A stretch of 64,000 nt of DNA. Source: Cynocephalus volans. Taxonomy: Eukaryota; Chordata; Mammalia; Dermoptera; Cynocephalidae. This document shows positions 1 through 10,984 of the stretch, one piece after another. Positions within the stretch are counted from its first letter, which is position 1; the number at the start of each line of letters is the position of its first letter. The stretch covers positions 101,185,835-101,249,834 of the forward strand of contig NC_084469.1 in assembly GCF_027409185.1 (NCBI RefSeq), given 5' to 3'. The notes below the pieces were generated by a model. The model worked only from the letters and a program-made list of their open reading frames with translations. It did not search any database and was not told where the DNA came from. Made by a program: the position numbers and the translations under genes.

Positions 1-756
1 TTGTCAAAGAGAAGTATTGAGAACACTTCATGGACCAGGCTTTCCTGAAGCCCAGACAGGCTTTGTCCCACTCTGCTGCCGTGAGAAGTCGGTAGAAGTC
101 ATCTGGATTGTTTTCCTCACCTGTGTTCTTTTCATTCTTTCTTTTGGAAAGTGGACACAGGGTGTAGATTTGAAATAGCCTTTTTATTTTTTTACCATAA
201 TAACAAAAAATCACACAGCAGAAAATATCCACAACAATTAGGGTTCTCCAAAAGCCTGACTGGCTGCATTAGCTCTGCACTAGTCTTCTATGTGGTTAAA
301 AGTAACCCCTAACTGGTTAAAGCCAAAGTATGTGTTTGTTTGTTTGTTTGTTTAGGGGGGGTGTTCTGTTAACTTCCAGTAAATGCAATATCTAGCTGAT
401 AAATCTACTTATTAATTCATTTTTATAAATGTTCCTTGTTTCTTTGAAAACAATATATGTTATCTAATTTTTGGATAAAGGGTATATGTTCATTTACTCA
501 AGCTAATTAATTGTTTTACTATAGTATATAGTTTCAGATTTTTCTCCAAACTTGATTTAGTGGTAAAAGCATATTGAAGTCTTCCACTGGAATTTGGATT
601 AATAAATCCTTTTTGCAATGTCATTTTTACTTTACTTTTTTATGTAATATAACTAGGTGCATATAGTTTATGTATTCTCATGTGAGTTGTTCCTTTTTCA
701 GTAGGGATCTATTTTTTTATGGTAAAGAATTGTAATACATTATCAGTAAAAGATCA
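1..756. other. Unassigned AT-rich intergenic DNA
   Basis: No coding frame or repeat family that I recognise. A short TTTG microsatellite lies near 335-352. The AT-rich composition and scattered stop codons in all frames fit old intergenic DNA. Confidence 0.5.
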
Positions 757-876
757 GGGGTGGCCAGATGGCTCAATTAGTTAGAACATGGCATTGTAAC
801 ACCAAGGTCAGTGGTTTGGATCCCTGTACTGTCCATCCATCAAAGAAAATAATAATAATAAATAATAATAAAAAGA
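757..876 (+). mobile_element. tRNA-Ile-derived SINE
   Basis: The head reads like tRNA-Ile: a D-arm/A-box stretch (GGCTCAATTAGTTAGAACAT) and a T-arm/B-box (GTGGTTTGGATCC), followed by an AAT-rich tail to about 876. It is the same family as the elements at 39287, 46481 and 59258. It is diverged from the tRNA (for example at the anticodon arm), so it is a retroposed SINE and not a functional tRNA gene. No clean target duplication was found. Confidence 0.85.
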
Positions 877-914
877 AGATAGCTATTTAAAAAACCAAAA
901 TATTTAGCTAGCTC

Positions 915-1125
915 TTCCCATAACAAAGTCCTCTTATAAGTGTCTTATGAATATTATCTAATTGAGCACTCATTATGAGCTTATAAGGTATTTACTATTA
1001 TTATTTCCATTTCAGACATGAGAAAACTGTCATGGAATGTTTAAGTTGTTTGCTCAGTTGACCAGCTCATAAGTGATGGAGTCCAGATTTGAACCCAGAC
1101 AGTCCATGCTCAGAGCCTATTTACT
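915..1125 (-). mobile_element. MIR SINE, minus strand
   Basis: Read on the plus strand it follows the reverse complement of MIR: a 'tactattattatttccatttcagacatgagaaaactg'-like core, then 'cagctcataagtgatggagtccagatttgaacccagacagtc'. MIR is an ancient tRNA/LINE2-tailed SINE shared by all mammals. The divergence is as expected for its age. Confidence 0.75.
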
Positions 1126-1922
1126 GAATACATTTGACATGGCCAAGCACTGTTTGAGAATCTACATATACAGCAATGAGTGAAACTCCAGTTTTTCCAT
1201 TGAGGCATTTACATCCTAATGGAGAATAAAAGATTATAGAAAAATCTACAAGAAAATATTATATGTATTAGGCAGAAAAATTAAGTATTGTAAGAGAGTT
1301 GAGGAGAACGGGGACTTGCTATTTCAAATACGAATGGAAAGCCGCCCAGTTAAGAAGCATTTGAGGAGAGACTTTAATGGGTAGGAAAGGGAGTCACATG
1401 AGTTTGTGTGGCAAGAGCAGTCTCGGCATGCAGAAACTCACAGCACAGGGGCCAATATGACTGGAGCAGAACAAAAGGGCTGCTGAGAGAGTGGTAGAAG
1501 ATATGATCTGATATGTGGTGGATTCTGATCTTGTGCAATATTTTAGGTCACTGGTTGGACTTTTTCTTATATGTTCAGCAAGTTGGAACACCAGGATCTC
1601 AGCAGCGAACAGTGGACACAGTTCAACTAGGACAATTCAAGTATAGTTTTGATCAAGGACGGCTCACAGAGTTGTGGACAGGGTGTAGGGAAATAACAAA
1701 AGATAGCTGAGATGTGACATCCACCTTCTGCCTTCAGACTTCAGTATCCTGGTTCTCCAGCCATCAGACTCCAAGTGCAACTTACACCATCAGCCCTCAT
1801 GGCTCTCAGGCCTTTGGGCTTGGACTGGAACTATACCACCGGCTTTCTTCATTCTCCAACTGGCAAAGGTCAGATCTTGTGGCTACTCAGCCTCCATAAT
1901 CACTTCAGCCAATCATATATAA

Positions 1923-1970
<48 letters not shown>

Positions 1971-2060
1971 TTCCCCCCTCTGGAAATCTTTCACCCAGCA
2001 CTGTGGTACCCAGTAGCTAGTAAGGACAGGGGTCTATCAACACCCCTAAGACTGAAGAGG
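1126..2060. repeat. Ancient repeat-like DNA with a (CA)n microsatellite
   Basis: 1126-1500 resembles a common old mammalian interspersed repeat (dispersed 'cagcaatgagtgaaactcc' and 'agaacaaaagggctgctgag' motifs) that I cannot name with certainty. 1740-1920 resembles the end of an old LTR ('ctcagcctccataatcactt...ccaat'). It runs into an (AC)n tract of about 45 bp at 1925-1969. The short open frames here are not coding: they cross the microsatellite and have no family resemblance. Confidence 0.4.
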
Positions 2061-3145
2061 AATGAGGTGGGGACAGTGACTGAAATCTGGACACAAAAGA
2101 GGAGAAGGCTGCATTCTAAAAGCTGAAGAAGTCAGGAGCAGCATCTGGCCCTGAGTTTCTCCTTCGGGAAGTATCCAGGATCAGACCTCACTTGGCTTTA
2201 ACCTTACGACGTCATGCCTGAGCTCCCCACTGGCCAAAACCAGCCAGAAGCCATAAGGCAAGGAAGCCTGTTGATGTCATTCATATTGACTAACCCTCCT
2301 GGGTGCAGCAGGGCACAGAAGATGGATTCATTTGGGCAGATGGAAACATGCAGTACTTGTGACCCCTTTTGGTTCTTGGAATCTACTCCTGTTCATCACC
2401 TGGATGGAAAGTTCATATTCCTGTCCAGGAATCCCATCAGCAGTTGTACTGTTCTGGGGTACTGTCAAAGCATTGATTCTCCCACCTGAATAAGTGCCAT
2501 CACCAGTCTTGTTCATGCAGGATGGGGATGGGCTGTTGGGGGAAACGTACAATAAATAATTAACCTAGAGGGTGAATGCTTTCACCAGAAGACAAAGTAA
2601 GAGTTTCACTGGACTTTAAGCTACCACTGCTGCTAGGAGCCCAACACACAAGAAAAGAAGTCACCATCCTATCTGGAGGACATGGGGCTGCTACTATACA
2701 TTGAGGACGGGGAGGAAAACATTTTGGTACTCAGGTAATCCGCTGGGATGTCTCTGGATATTATTTCCCCAATCTCTATGATCACTAAACAAGTGCAGCA
2801 ACTGTGTCCTGAGAAGGGCATGGTGACCAGTCATCCAGACCCCTTAGGGTGAGGATCTAGATCCCTCCAGGTGAGCTGCCTAGATTAGCAGAGGTGGCAG
2901 TCAAGGGTGAAGGGAATCTAAAATGGGGCAGTAGAGGAAGTGTGGTAATGAGGATCAGTTGCAGCGCTGGGACAAGCAGCTCAGGGTAGAAGGGCATGTC
3001 TGTGATTTGTCCCTGTGACCTTACTCTTGTAAGATTCTCCAGGCACAGGACTAACCCAAAACTTGCATGCACTTACTTTAGAAGCAAGTACAGCTCAGTG
3101 GCATAACAGTGGACCATAGTGAATACCAACAATCTGCTATCTGTA
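2061..3145 (+). mobile_element. Probable fragment of an old ERVL-type endogenous retrovirus
   Basis: The stretch 2650-2990 ('ggaggacatgggg', 'gggcatggtgaccag', 'gtgaagggaatctaaaatgggg') reads like the internal region of HERV-L-class elements as I remember them. No open frame longer than about 90 codons survives, so the fragment is dead. The assignment rests on pattern memory only. An alternative is another old ERV class. Confidence 0.3.
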
Positions 3146-3240
3146 GGCTTGTTGTATCAACTTCCAGGAATTATAGTTATAATTGCTGTGTCTTCTTCTC
3201 TCCCCCAAGACTGTTTGTGTATTTATTTATTTATTTATTT

Positions 3241-3810
3241 TTAGCTCCCACCAATAAGTGAGAACATGTGGTATTTCTCTTTCTGTGCCTGACTTGTTTC
3301 ACTTAATATAATTCTCTCAAGTTCCATCCATGTTGTTGCAAATGGCAGTATTTCATTCGTTTTTATAGCTGAGTAGTATTCTATTGTGTAGATGTACCAC
3401 ATTTTCCGTATCCACTCATCCGATGATGGACATTTGGGCTGGTTCCAACTCTTGGCTATTGTAAAGAGTGCTGCGATGAACATTGTGGAACAGGTATACC
3501 TTCGACTTGATGATTTCCATTCCTCTGGGTATATTCCCAACAGTGGGATAGCTGGGTCGTATGGTAGATCTATCTGCAATTGTTTGAGGAACCTCCATAC
3601 CATTTTCCATAAAGTCTGCACCATTTTGCCGTCCCACCAACAATGTATGAGAGTTCCTTTTTCTCCACAACCTTGCCAGCATTTATCGTTCAGAGTCTTT
3701 TGGGTATTAGCCATCCTAACTGGGCTGAGATGGTATATCAGTGTGGTGTTGATTTGCATTTCCTGAATGCTGAGTGATGTTGAGCATTTTATCATGTGTC
3801 TGTTGGCCAT
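3241..3810 (-). pseudogene. LINE-1 ORF2 C-terminal fragment
   Basis: A 189-codon open frame matches the ORF2p C-terminal segment, with the typical '[13 protein letters not shown]', '[18 protein letters not shown]', '[11 protein letters not shown]' and '[14 protein letters not shown]' blocks. In an intact element it would be the end of the ~1275-residue ORF2p. Here it lies downstream of a large internal deletion, so it is a remnant, not a gene. Confidence 0.85.
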
Positions 3811-5526
3811 TCATATATCTTCCTTTGAGAAATGCCTATTTAGCTCTTTTGCACTTTTTTAATTGGGTTACTTTTTTTTGTTGTTAAGTTGTTTCAGTTC
3901 CTTGTATATTCTGGATATTAATCCTTTATCATATGTATATTTTCAAATATTTTCTCCCACTCTTTTGGTGATCTTTTAACTCTGTTAATTGTTTCTTTTG
4001 CTGTGCAGAAGATATTTACTTTGATATAATCCCATTTGTTTATTTTTCCTTTGGTTGCCTGTGCTTTGGGGGTCATATTCATGAAGTCTGTGCTAAGGCC
4101 TACTTCCTGAAGTGTTTCTCCTATGTTTTCTTTAAGAAGTTTTATTGTTTCAGGGTGATTATTTAATTCTTTAATCCATTTTTAGTAGATTTTAGTACAT
4201 AGTGAGAAGTATGGGTCTAGTTTCATTATCCTGCATATGGAAAACCAACTCTGTGATTCATTGATCTTTTGTATTGTTTTCTAGGTTTCAATTTCATTAA
4301 GTTCTGCTCTGATCTTAATGATTTCTTTCCATCTGCTAACTTTGTCTTTGGATTGTTCTCGTTTTTCTAGTTCTTTAAAGTGAAGTGTTAGGTTGTTCAC
4401 TTGCCGTCTTTCCATTCTCCTGAAGTAAGCATTTAATGTCATAAATTTCCCCTTTAGTACTGCTTTTGCAGTATCCCACAGGTTTTGGTATGATGTATCA
4501 TTATTTTCATTAGGTTCAATAAATTTTTTGATTTCCTATTTGATTTCTTCTTGGACCCATATATCATTAAGTAGAATGCTGTTTAATTTTCATGTGTTTG
4601 TATAGTTTCCAGAATTTCATTTTTTGTTGATTTCTAATTTTAATCCATGGCAGTCTGAAAAAATACATGGGTTAATTCCAAATTTTTGAATTTGTTGAGA
4701 TTTGATTTGTAACCTAGCATGTGATCTATCCTGGAGAATGATCCATGTGCTAATGAGAAGAATGAATATTCTGAGGTTGTTGTATGGAATGCTCTGTAGA
4801 TATCTGCCAAGTCCAATTGGTCTAAATGTTGTTTAGATCTTGTGTTTCTCTGCTTATTCTTTGCCTAGATGATCTGCCCAGTATTGACAGTGGGGTGCTC
4901 ATGTCCCCTGCTATTACGATAATTGTGTCTATCTCCTTCTTTAGGTCTAAAAGAGTTTGCTTTATAAATCTGGCTTCTCCAACATTGGGTGCATATATAT
5001 TTATGATTGTTATGTCTTCTTGATGGATGAATCCTTTTATCATTATGTAGTGGCCTTCATTATCTCTTTTTATGGTTTTTAGTTTAAAGTCTATTTTATC
5101 AGATATAAGTATAGCTACTCCAACTCATTTCTCATTTCTGTTTGCATGGTAAATATTTTTCCATCCTTTCATTCTTTGTGTATGTGAGTCTTTATAGGTG
5201 AGGTGGGTCTCTTGAAGGCAGCATAGAGTTGGGTCCTCCTTTTTAATCCAGTCAGCCAGTCTGTGTCTTTTGATTGGGGAATTTAATCCTTTTACTTTAA
5301 GAGTTCTTATTGAAAGGTGTTGATTTACTCCTAGCACTTTATTGATTTTTGTTTGGATGTCTTAAGTGTCTTTTGTTCCTTTCATTCTGATTTACTGTTT
5401 GTGTTCTGTATTTGTTGGTTCCTTGGGTTGTAGATAAACTTTTTTTTCTCTGTTTTCTCTTCATTGTTGGCATTTTTATTTTACTAGTGGGTTTTGCTTT
5501 TTCTTGAGCTTTTATGGCAGTGGTAG

Positions 5527-6504
5527 TTATTTTTCAGGTTTCAAACCCAGTACTCCCTTGAGAATTTCTTGTAAGGGTGGTCGTGTGGTGGTGAACTCCC
5601 ACAGTTTTTGTTTGTCTGAGAAACATACTATTTGCTCTTCATTGTGGAAGGATAGCCTTGCTGGGTAGAATATTCTTGGCTGGCAATCTCTGTCTTTTTG
5701 TATTTTGAAGATATCATACCATTCCTTTTTGGCTTTTAGGGTTTGTGATGAAAAGTCTGATGTTAGTCTGATTGGAGCTCCCTTATAGGTGATTTGATGC
5801 TTCTCTCTTGCAGCTTTTAAGATTCTCTCTTTGGCTTTGAGTTTTGCCAACTTGACTGTAACATGTCTTGGAGAAGACATTTTTGGGTTGAATACAGTTG
5901 GGGATCTTTGAGCTTCCTGAATATAAAGATCTGTGTCTTTTCCTATACCTGGGAAGTTTTCTGCCACTATTTTGTTGAATATGTTTTCAATGCAATCTCC
6001 TTTCTCCTCCCCTTCTGGAATACCCATGACTCAGATATTTGAGTGCTTTAGGTGGTCGGATATCTCTCTTAGATTTTCTTCAATGTTTTTAATTCTTTTT
6101 TCTTTTTGTCTGCCTGTGTTATTTCAAACAGCCCATCTTCAAGGTCAGAAGTTCTCTCTTCTACTTGTGCAAGCCTGCTGGTGAAACTCTCCATTGTGTT
6201 TTTTATTTTGTTAAATGAATTCTTCACCTTGGCAAGCTCTGCTACATTCTTTTTTAAGGGCATTGACTTCCTTGTACATTTCTTCTTTCAGGTCCTGTAT
6301 ACTTTTCCTGGTTTTATCATGTTGTCTAGCTGATTTTTCTTGTATCTCATTCAGTTTCCTTAGAATTATAACTCGAAATTCCTTGTCAGACATTTCAAGG
6401 GCTTCTTCTTCTATAGGATCTAGAGCTTGAGAGTTATTACCCTTTGGTAGTGTACTTTCTTGATTTTTCATATTTCTGGTATCTTTCCTTTGATGTTTAG
6501 TCAT
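5527..6504 (-). pseudogene. LINE-1 ORF1 remnant
   Basis: ORF1p is the RNA-binding, trimeric coiled-coil protein of LINE-1 ribonucleoprotein particles. The likely start is the ATG at 6504 (MTKHQRKD). A coiled-coil stretch (rich in E, K, L, N) is followed by an RRM/C-terminal half containing 'VMGIPEGEEKGDCIENIF'-type sequence, 'RHVTVKLAKLKAKERIL' and a basic end at 5527. The frame is broken into at least three pieces (6612-6211, 6263-6069, 6027-5527), so no full protein is made. The length (about 325 codons) equals that of intact ORF1. Confidence 0.85.
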
Positions 6505-6609
6505 TGTGGCAGGGAATTTCATGGTCCACTGGTTTGACACTATTGTCTGGCTAGGATGCTGCTGGGGCTGCCAATTCGGTATGGTTGCCTCAGTGTCTGC
6601 TCTGTTGCC

Positions 6610-6998
6610 CACTACTGCCTCAGGTGCATGGTTGCCTCAGGTTCTGGGCCTCTCCAGGGTGGCGCCTCTCTGGTGAGCATGCACTCAGCCAGGGTGGGGA
6701 TGGAGTCGGGTGGAGGCAGTGAGTCTTACCTGCTGGGTCATGTGCTGATACCACAGGGTGCATGGTCTCCATGGAACTTCTGCTTCTCTCGCTGGGCACC
6801 TCTCTGATCCATGTGCACTCTGCCAGGGTGGGGATAGAGTCGGGCAGCGTGGTGAGGCCTGTCTGCTGGGTCATGTGCTGGCACTGCAGGGCATGTGGTC
6901 TCCGTGGAACTTCTGCTTATCCAGCTGGGTGCCTCTCTGATCCACATGTGTGCACTCAGCTGGGCTGGGGATGGAGTCGGTCAGTGGCGGTGAGGCCT
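6610..6998 (-). repeat. Tandem ~135-bp units in a LINE-1 5'UTR
   Basis: The phrase 'gggtggggatggagtcgg' (with small changes) recurs at about 6691, 6825 and 6962, spacing 134-137 bp. Each occurrence sits with a copy of 'ctgggtcatgtgctg' and 'catggaacttctgctt'. These are about three GC-rich monomer-like units at the 5' end of the LINE-1. Tandem 5'UTR monomers act as promoters in mouse LINE-1; the same role here is inference. Confidence 0.7.
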
Positions 6999-7000
6999 AC

Positions 7001-7880
7001 TAATAAGCTATTTTATAACAAACATCAAAATCAATGAGGAGAAAAAGAATTTTGAAATAAATGTTGATTGCAAAATTATTTGTTGGAAGCAAAATGAAAT
7101 TAGATTCTTCTCTTAACAATTACCATGGTAAATTAAATTTTGAGGAAAACTCAAAAATAAGATACCTACGAGAAAGTATAAATGAACTCCCTGAGCATAA
7201 ACAGAGATGAAAGAAATACAAATAAATGAACTGAGAAGATAATTGATAAACTCAAGTACATTAAAAATGTGCATATCAAAAACATTGTAAAGAAAATAAA
7301 AGACAAATTAAAAACTAGGCTATATGTAGGCTATGTATATGTGTGTGTGTATGTGTGTGTGTGTGTATATATATATAGACTAGTTTTTTATTTTCTGTAT
7401 ATATAATATTGTACATTCCAAAACAACAATGTAGACAGAAAACTTCTTATACTCTAATTAGAATAAAAATGCAAGATAAATAATCAAAGGATGTGAATCA
7501 AAGATTCAGTTGAATAAATACAAGTAACTCATAATCATGACCGTGTGCTCAATTCCAATAACACGCAAAGAAAAACCAATTTAAGTATTAAGGAAACCTT
7601 AAGAAATCTTAATCTACTGTTTGCTTTATTCCCACACCTGCAGCCTTAGAGAAATAAGTTTTCTTGGGGAGTAGAATTCCTCATGTGAGAGTCTCCGAAG
7701 GAATGTGGCCAGCCCACAGAGAGTGGAAAAGGGAAGAAAATGGATTCTCCTTTTTCATATGTATCAGAAGACCCCTATTTTCTTTGAGATCTAACTATTA
7801 TTATTATAAGATTCGCTTAGAGGCAACATAATAACATCATGCCCCAGAGGGTGACTTGGGTTTGAGCCTCTTCACCACTG
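7001..7880. other. Unassigned AT-rich DNA with a TG/TA microsatellite
   Basis: No gene seen. A mixed (TG)n(TA)n tract lies at about 7338-7376, followed by AT-rich sequence. Some phrases (7010-7080) look LINE-1-like, but I could not align them with confidence. Confidence 0.4.
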
Positions 7881-7884
7881 TGAT

Positions 7885-8705
7885 ACTGTGAAATATACAT
7901 TTGAACTTCATCCAGTCTCCTGGTATACAATTCTTCAAAAATTCTTGGAATCTCCAAAGTGATGAGTCTTTTGTATGCTGATGAGTTGACTGATGGCTGG
8001 GGGCTCTGGAATAGCGTCAGGATGGGGGCTGGTCACAAGAAAGACCAGTGCAGGCCTGGATGGTTGGGACTTTGATCCACACTCCAACTTCCAGGGAGGG
8101 AAGGGTAGCTGAAGGTTTCATTGATTACCATTGGCCAATGATTTAATCAATGAAGACTTCATAAAAACCTAAAAGGACTGGGTTCAGAGAGATTAAAGAG
8201 AGCTTAACATGTGGAGGTTCCTGGAAAGTGGCACCCCAGGGAGGGCATGGACTTTCCCAGTCCCTTCTCCCAAACCAATCACTGTGCATGTCTTCATCTG
8301 TATCCTTTGAAGTGCAATTTATAAGAAACTGGACATACAAAAGTGTTTCACTGAGTTCTGTGAGTTGCTCTAGCAAATCAATCAACCCGAAGGAGGGGGC
8401 TGTGGACACCCCCATTTATACCTCATCATTCAGAAGTACAGGTAAAACAACATGGGGCTTTCAATCAGCATCAGAAGTAGGGGGCAGACTTGTGGGACTG
8501 AGTGCTCAACCTGTGATGCTATCTCCAGGTAGATAGAGTCAGAATTGAACTGGAGGATACCCAGCTAGTCTCTGCTGCCAAACAGATTGCTGTTTCATAT
8601 GTGGGGAAAACCCTCACACATTTGGTTACAAATCTTCTATGTTCATTGCGGTATGATAGCAGAGAAAAAACAGTTTGTTTATTCCTCTGTATTCTTAAGT
8701 ACATC
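7885..8705 (+). mobile_element. Old solitary-LTR-like repeat
   Basis: The sequence has LTR-like signals in the plus direction: a 'cataaaaacc' TATA-like box near 8160, then 'gtgagttgctctagcaaatcaatcaacccgaaggaggggg' and 'atctccaggtagatagagtcagaattgaa' phrases. I recognise these as a widespread old mammalian repeat but cannot name it. No adjoining retroviral coding sequence of the same orientation was seen, so a solitary LTR is the best reading. Confidence 0.4.
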
Positions 8706-8762
8706 TGCGATCTTGACCTAGTTACCTAGTTACCATAAGCTCTCATTTCCTCATAAAGAAAT

Positions 8763-8848
8763 TGAAAGAAAGTGAGCCAAAATGCCGGGTACTGATCAAG
8801 CTTTATTAAAGGAAAGGAATCTGCTGGGCTGCCCTCAAAATGGAGGGT
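8763..8848 (-). mobile_element. 3' LTR remnant (R-U5 only)
   Basis: About 85 bp align with the inner part of the 5' LTR at 12655-12740: 'agaaagtgagc', a polyadenylation signal inside 'caagctttatt' (AATAAAGCTTG on the element strand), and 'ctgcactcaaa'/'ctgccctcaaa'. The homology stops at about 8848, where RNase H coding sequence starts, so all of U3 is absent. Confidence 0.8.
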
Positions 8849-9063
8849 TTGGTGTCCTCTGCAGTGTATAACCCCAACCTCCTTTGGGAGTTGTGCAGCC
8901 TCAAGAAGTATCATGATAAGATGTCCATTTTTTACAGGCCCTCCCTGAGTGGTCGTGTATCCTCTCTCCTTCCATATGGCCGTGCAGGAGTGTAGGATGT
9001 GGTGAGCACACTTAGAGTCAGTGTACATATTGACTCTTTAGTTACTTGCCAGAGTGAAAGCAC
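8849..9063 (-). pseudogene. ERV pol: RNase H remnant
   Basis: The translated frame contains 'MYTDSKCAHHILHSC' and 'VIHCRGHQT', matching the RNase H domain of gammaretroviral pol (YTDSRYAF... and IHCPGHQ-type motifs). RNase H would degrade the RNA strand of the RNA-DNA hybrid. The domain is truncated right after the GHQ motif by fusion to the LTR remnant. The apparent extra residues to 8726 are LTR and flank read in frame. Confidence 0.8.
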
Positions 9064-9721
9064 GGGTGAGGGCAATGAGTTCTCCTGTTGGGAAGTGGTG
9101 TCAGGGGGAGGGGGCAGCCTCAATAGTTTGTGTTAGATTTACTATGGCATATCCTGCCCAGGGGGGTGGGAAAGGAGGTGGCACCCCCATCTATGAACCA
9201 TGTATGTTGGGGCCGGATAATGGGAGGTGGTGAGATGTTTGGAAAAGGATTGAAAAAGAGGTCTAAAGCCTCCATGCAATTGTGTTCTAAGGGTCATGAG
9301 TGTTTTGGGATGAGAGTGACTGGATTTAAGGGAGGGCAAGGTTTAAAGGGAACTGGAAATATTCCGTGAAGGTAAGGTGGATAAGTTGTAGGTGGGAAGG
9401 GGAGAGAATTGGCTTGGCCTTATGGCTGAGAAGGTCTTGAAGATGATGGGGGGAACAAATGACTGTTCGTTGTCCAAAAGTTAGTTTAGAGCTTTATTGT
9501 GCTAAAAGGGTGGATGTCGCCAAGGCCCATAAACAGGGAGCCCATCCTTGAGCTGTAGCGTCTAGTTGTTTAGAGAGGTATGTAACCAGGGAGAAAATAT
9601 CTCCTGAATTTTGTCCCAAAACCTCGACCACCAATCCTTGGTTTTTTGTGATGTATAGGATAAAAGGATGAGATAGGTTTGGGAGGGATAGAGCTAGGAC
9701 TGCAAGGAGAGCAGCTTTTAA
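9064..9721 (-). pseudogene. ERV pol: connection region between RT and RNase H, degenerate
   Basis: The position between RT and RNase H predicts the RT thumb/connection domain. I see no long frame or clear motif, only short purine-rich fragments. The assignment is by position. Confidence 0.45.
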
Positions 9722-10400
9722 TCACTGGAAGGGAGAATGAATGGGCTTGGTGGGATCTAAGGGGATGGCAGGATCCCCTTTGGCAGCCTCATAAAGTGGT
9801 TTTGCTAGCACACCAAAGTTGGGGATCCACACATGGAGGTATCCAGCAAGCCTCAGGAAAGAGAGAATTTCACTCTTTGTGGTGGGAGTTGGTAGTTTAG
9901 AAATTAAAGTTTTGCAATCCATTGTTACTTCTCTGGGGTTGGGGGTGAGGTGGACTCCCAAATAGGTCCTGAAGGGAAAGAAATTTGGGCCTTGCTGGGG
10001 GACACTTCATATCCCCTGGAGGCCAGGAAATTTAGGAGAGCAAAAGTGTGGCCTGCGAATTCTCACAGGAGAGGCTACAAAGCAGGATTGTTGGAGGAGG
10101 TTCAGATAAGTCTTAAGCTAAGGCCTGGCTGAAGAAGTGGGGGCTTTCCCAAAATCCGTGGGGCAAAACTGTCCAAGTAAGTTGTTGGGAATGGCATGTC
10201 AGGATTAGTCCTATACTAAATGGTATGAGCCGTTAGGCTTTATAACCAGAAGGATGGGTGTATTACAAGTTGAATGAGTGGGTGTTAGAAGGAGAGAAGA
10301 AAGGAATTTGTTTATAAGGGGTTTTAACCCTATTAGGTGTTTATTAGCCATGGGGTATTGTGGGACATTAGGGAACGAAGAAGGATCGTGCAGCCTCATG
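9722..10400 (-). pseudogene. ERV pol: reverse transcriptase remnant with the YVDD region deleted
   Basis: Element order: 10399-10211 encodes an RT N-terminal style segment ('VPQYPMANKHLIGLKPLI', 'CNTPILLVIKPNGSYHLV'). Then comes a 'LPHGFWESPHFF'-type fingers/palm motif near 10150, and 9961-9722 carries 'LGVHLTPNPREVTMD', 'LRLAGYLHVWIPNF' and 'LAKPLYEAAKG', typical of gammaretroviral RT. Around 10080-10060 the sequence goes from 'TILL' straight to 'CSLSCENSQ', where the catalytic YVDD box is expected. About six codons are missing, and several stops and frameshifts are present. Confidence 0.8.
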
Positions 10401-10489
10401 AAGATGGGAAGGTGATGGGTAGCGATGGAGGGTGGGGAGGTGTCCCATAGGATGGGACTAACTTTGTCAGGGAGAAAGGGGAGGGCAGA

Positions 10490-10800
10490 GGTTTCAGGGC
10501 TCGGGTCTGGGGTGGCCTATAGCAGGAGTATTGTAGCTGGAGTTAAAGTGTTTAAGGTAAGGGTAGCTTTGAATTTGGAAAGGATGTCCTGCCCCAATAA
10601 GGGGACAGGGTATTAAGGTATTATTAAGAATTTGTGGGTGAATCGGGTATGATGTAGGGTGCAGGAAAGGTGGTTGAGTGATCTGTGGGCAGTATTCTGA
10701 TTCTGTGACCCCTATTATTGTGATAGAGGATGGGGTTGCTGGTCTTACATATTCAGGAAAGGTAGAGTTAAGTGGCCCCTGTATCGATGGCAAAAGAGAT
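10490..10800 (-). pseudogene. ERV protease / early pol remnant
   Basis: A frame of about 99 codons sits between the gag zinc knuckle and RT, where the retroviral protease lies. It is rich in P, T and S, with a 'VRPATPSSITIIGVTESEYCPQITQPPFL' style segment. I do not see a clear DTG active site. The call rests on order and weak resemblance. Confidence 0.5.
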
Positions 10801-10984
10801 CAACTTACCTGCCATGAGGTGAGTTACCCTGGGGTCACATGTGGTGATCTCTGTGGGGGGCTTGGACCCTGGGCATCACCAGTCCTCCTCCTGGGCAAAG
10901 CCGAGAAGCTCTGGCAGGGATGGCCATGAAGCCAAAGGCTGTGGGTTTGGGGACTGAGCCACTCACGCTCTGGTGAGTTGAACT

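Larger units (their letters stand above)
3146..7000 (-). mobile_element. LINE-1 copy with 5'UTR, ORF1 and an ORF2 lacking the RT domain
   Basis: In element order on the minus strand: 5'UTR with tandem units (6998-6510), ORF1 remnant (6504-5527), ORF2 endonuclease (about 5340-4255), then the ORF2 C-terminal third (4250-3240) and part of the 3'UTR (to about 3146). At about 4253 the sequence jumps from the end of the endonuclease/linker region directly to the post-RT region. Compared with the copy at 52154-57846, about 1.7 kb including the whole reverse transcriptase is missing. Stop codons and frameshifts occur elsewhere. The 3' end, compared with the copies at 19.4 and 52 kb, is cut off inside the 3'UTR. 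The element cannot be autonomous. Confidence 0.9.

Noticed and set aside
757-876. Possible tRNA-Ile gene
   Set aside because: The A and B boxes are tRNA-like, but the anticodon and acceptor arms are diverged and an A-rich tail follows. It is a SINE; the same holds for 39287, 46481 and 59258.
2214-2552. Two overlapping frames (plus and minus) as possible short genes
   Set aside because: There is no start context or homology that I recognise. They fall in a probable ERV fragment.
10425-10929. Plus-strand frames of 63-83 codons over the ERV
   Set aside because: They are antisense to the protease/pol remnant; the minus-strand readings carry the recognisable motifs.
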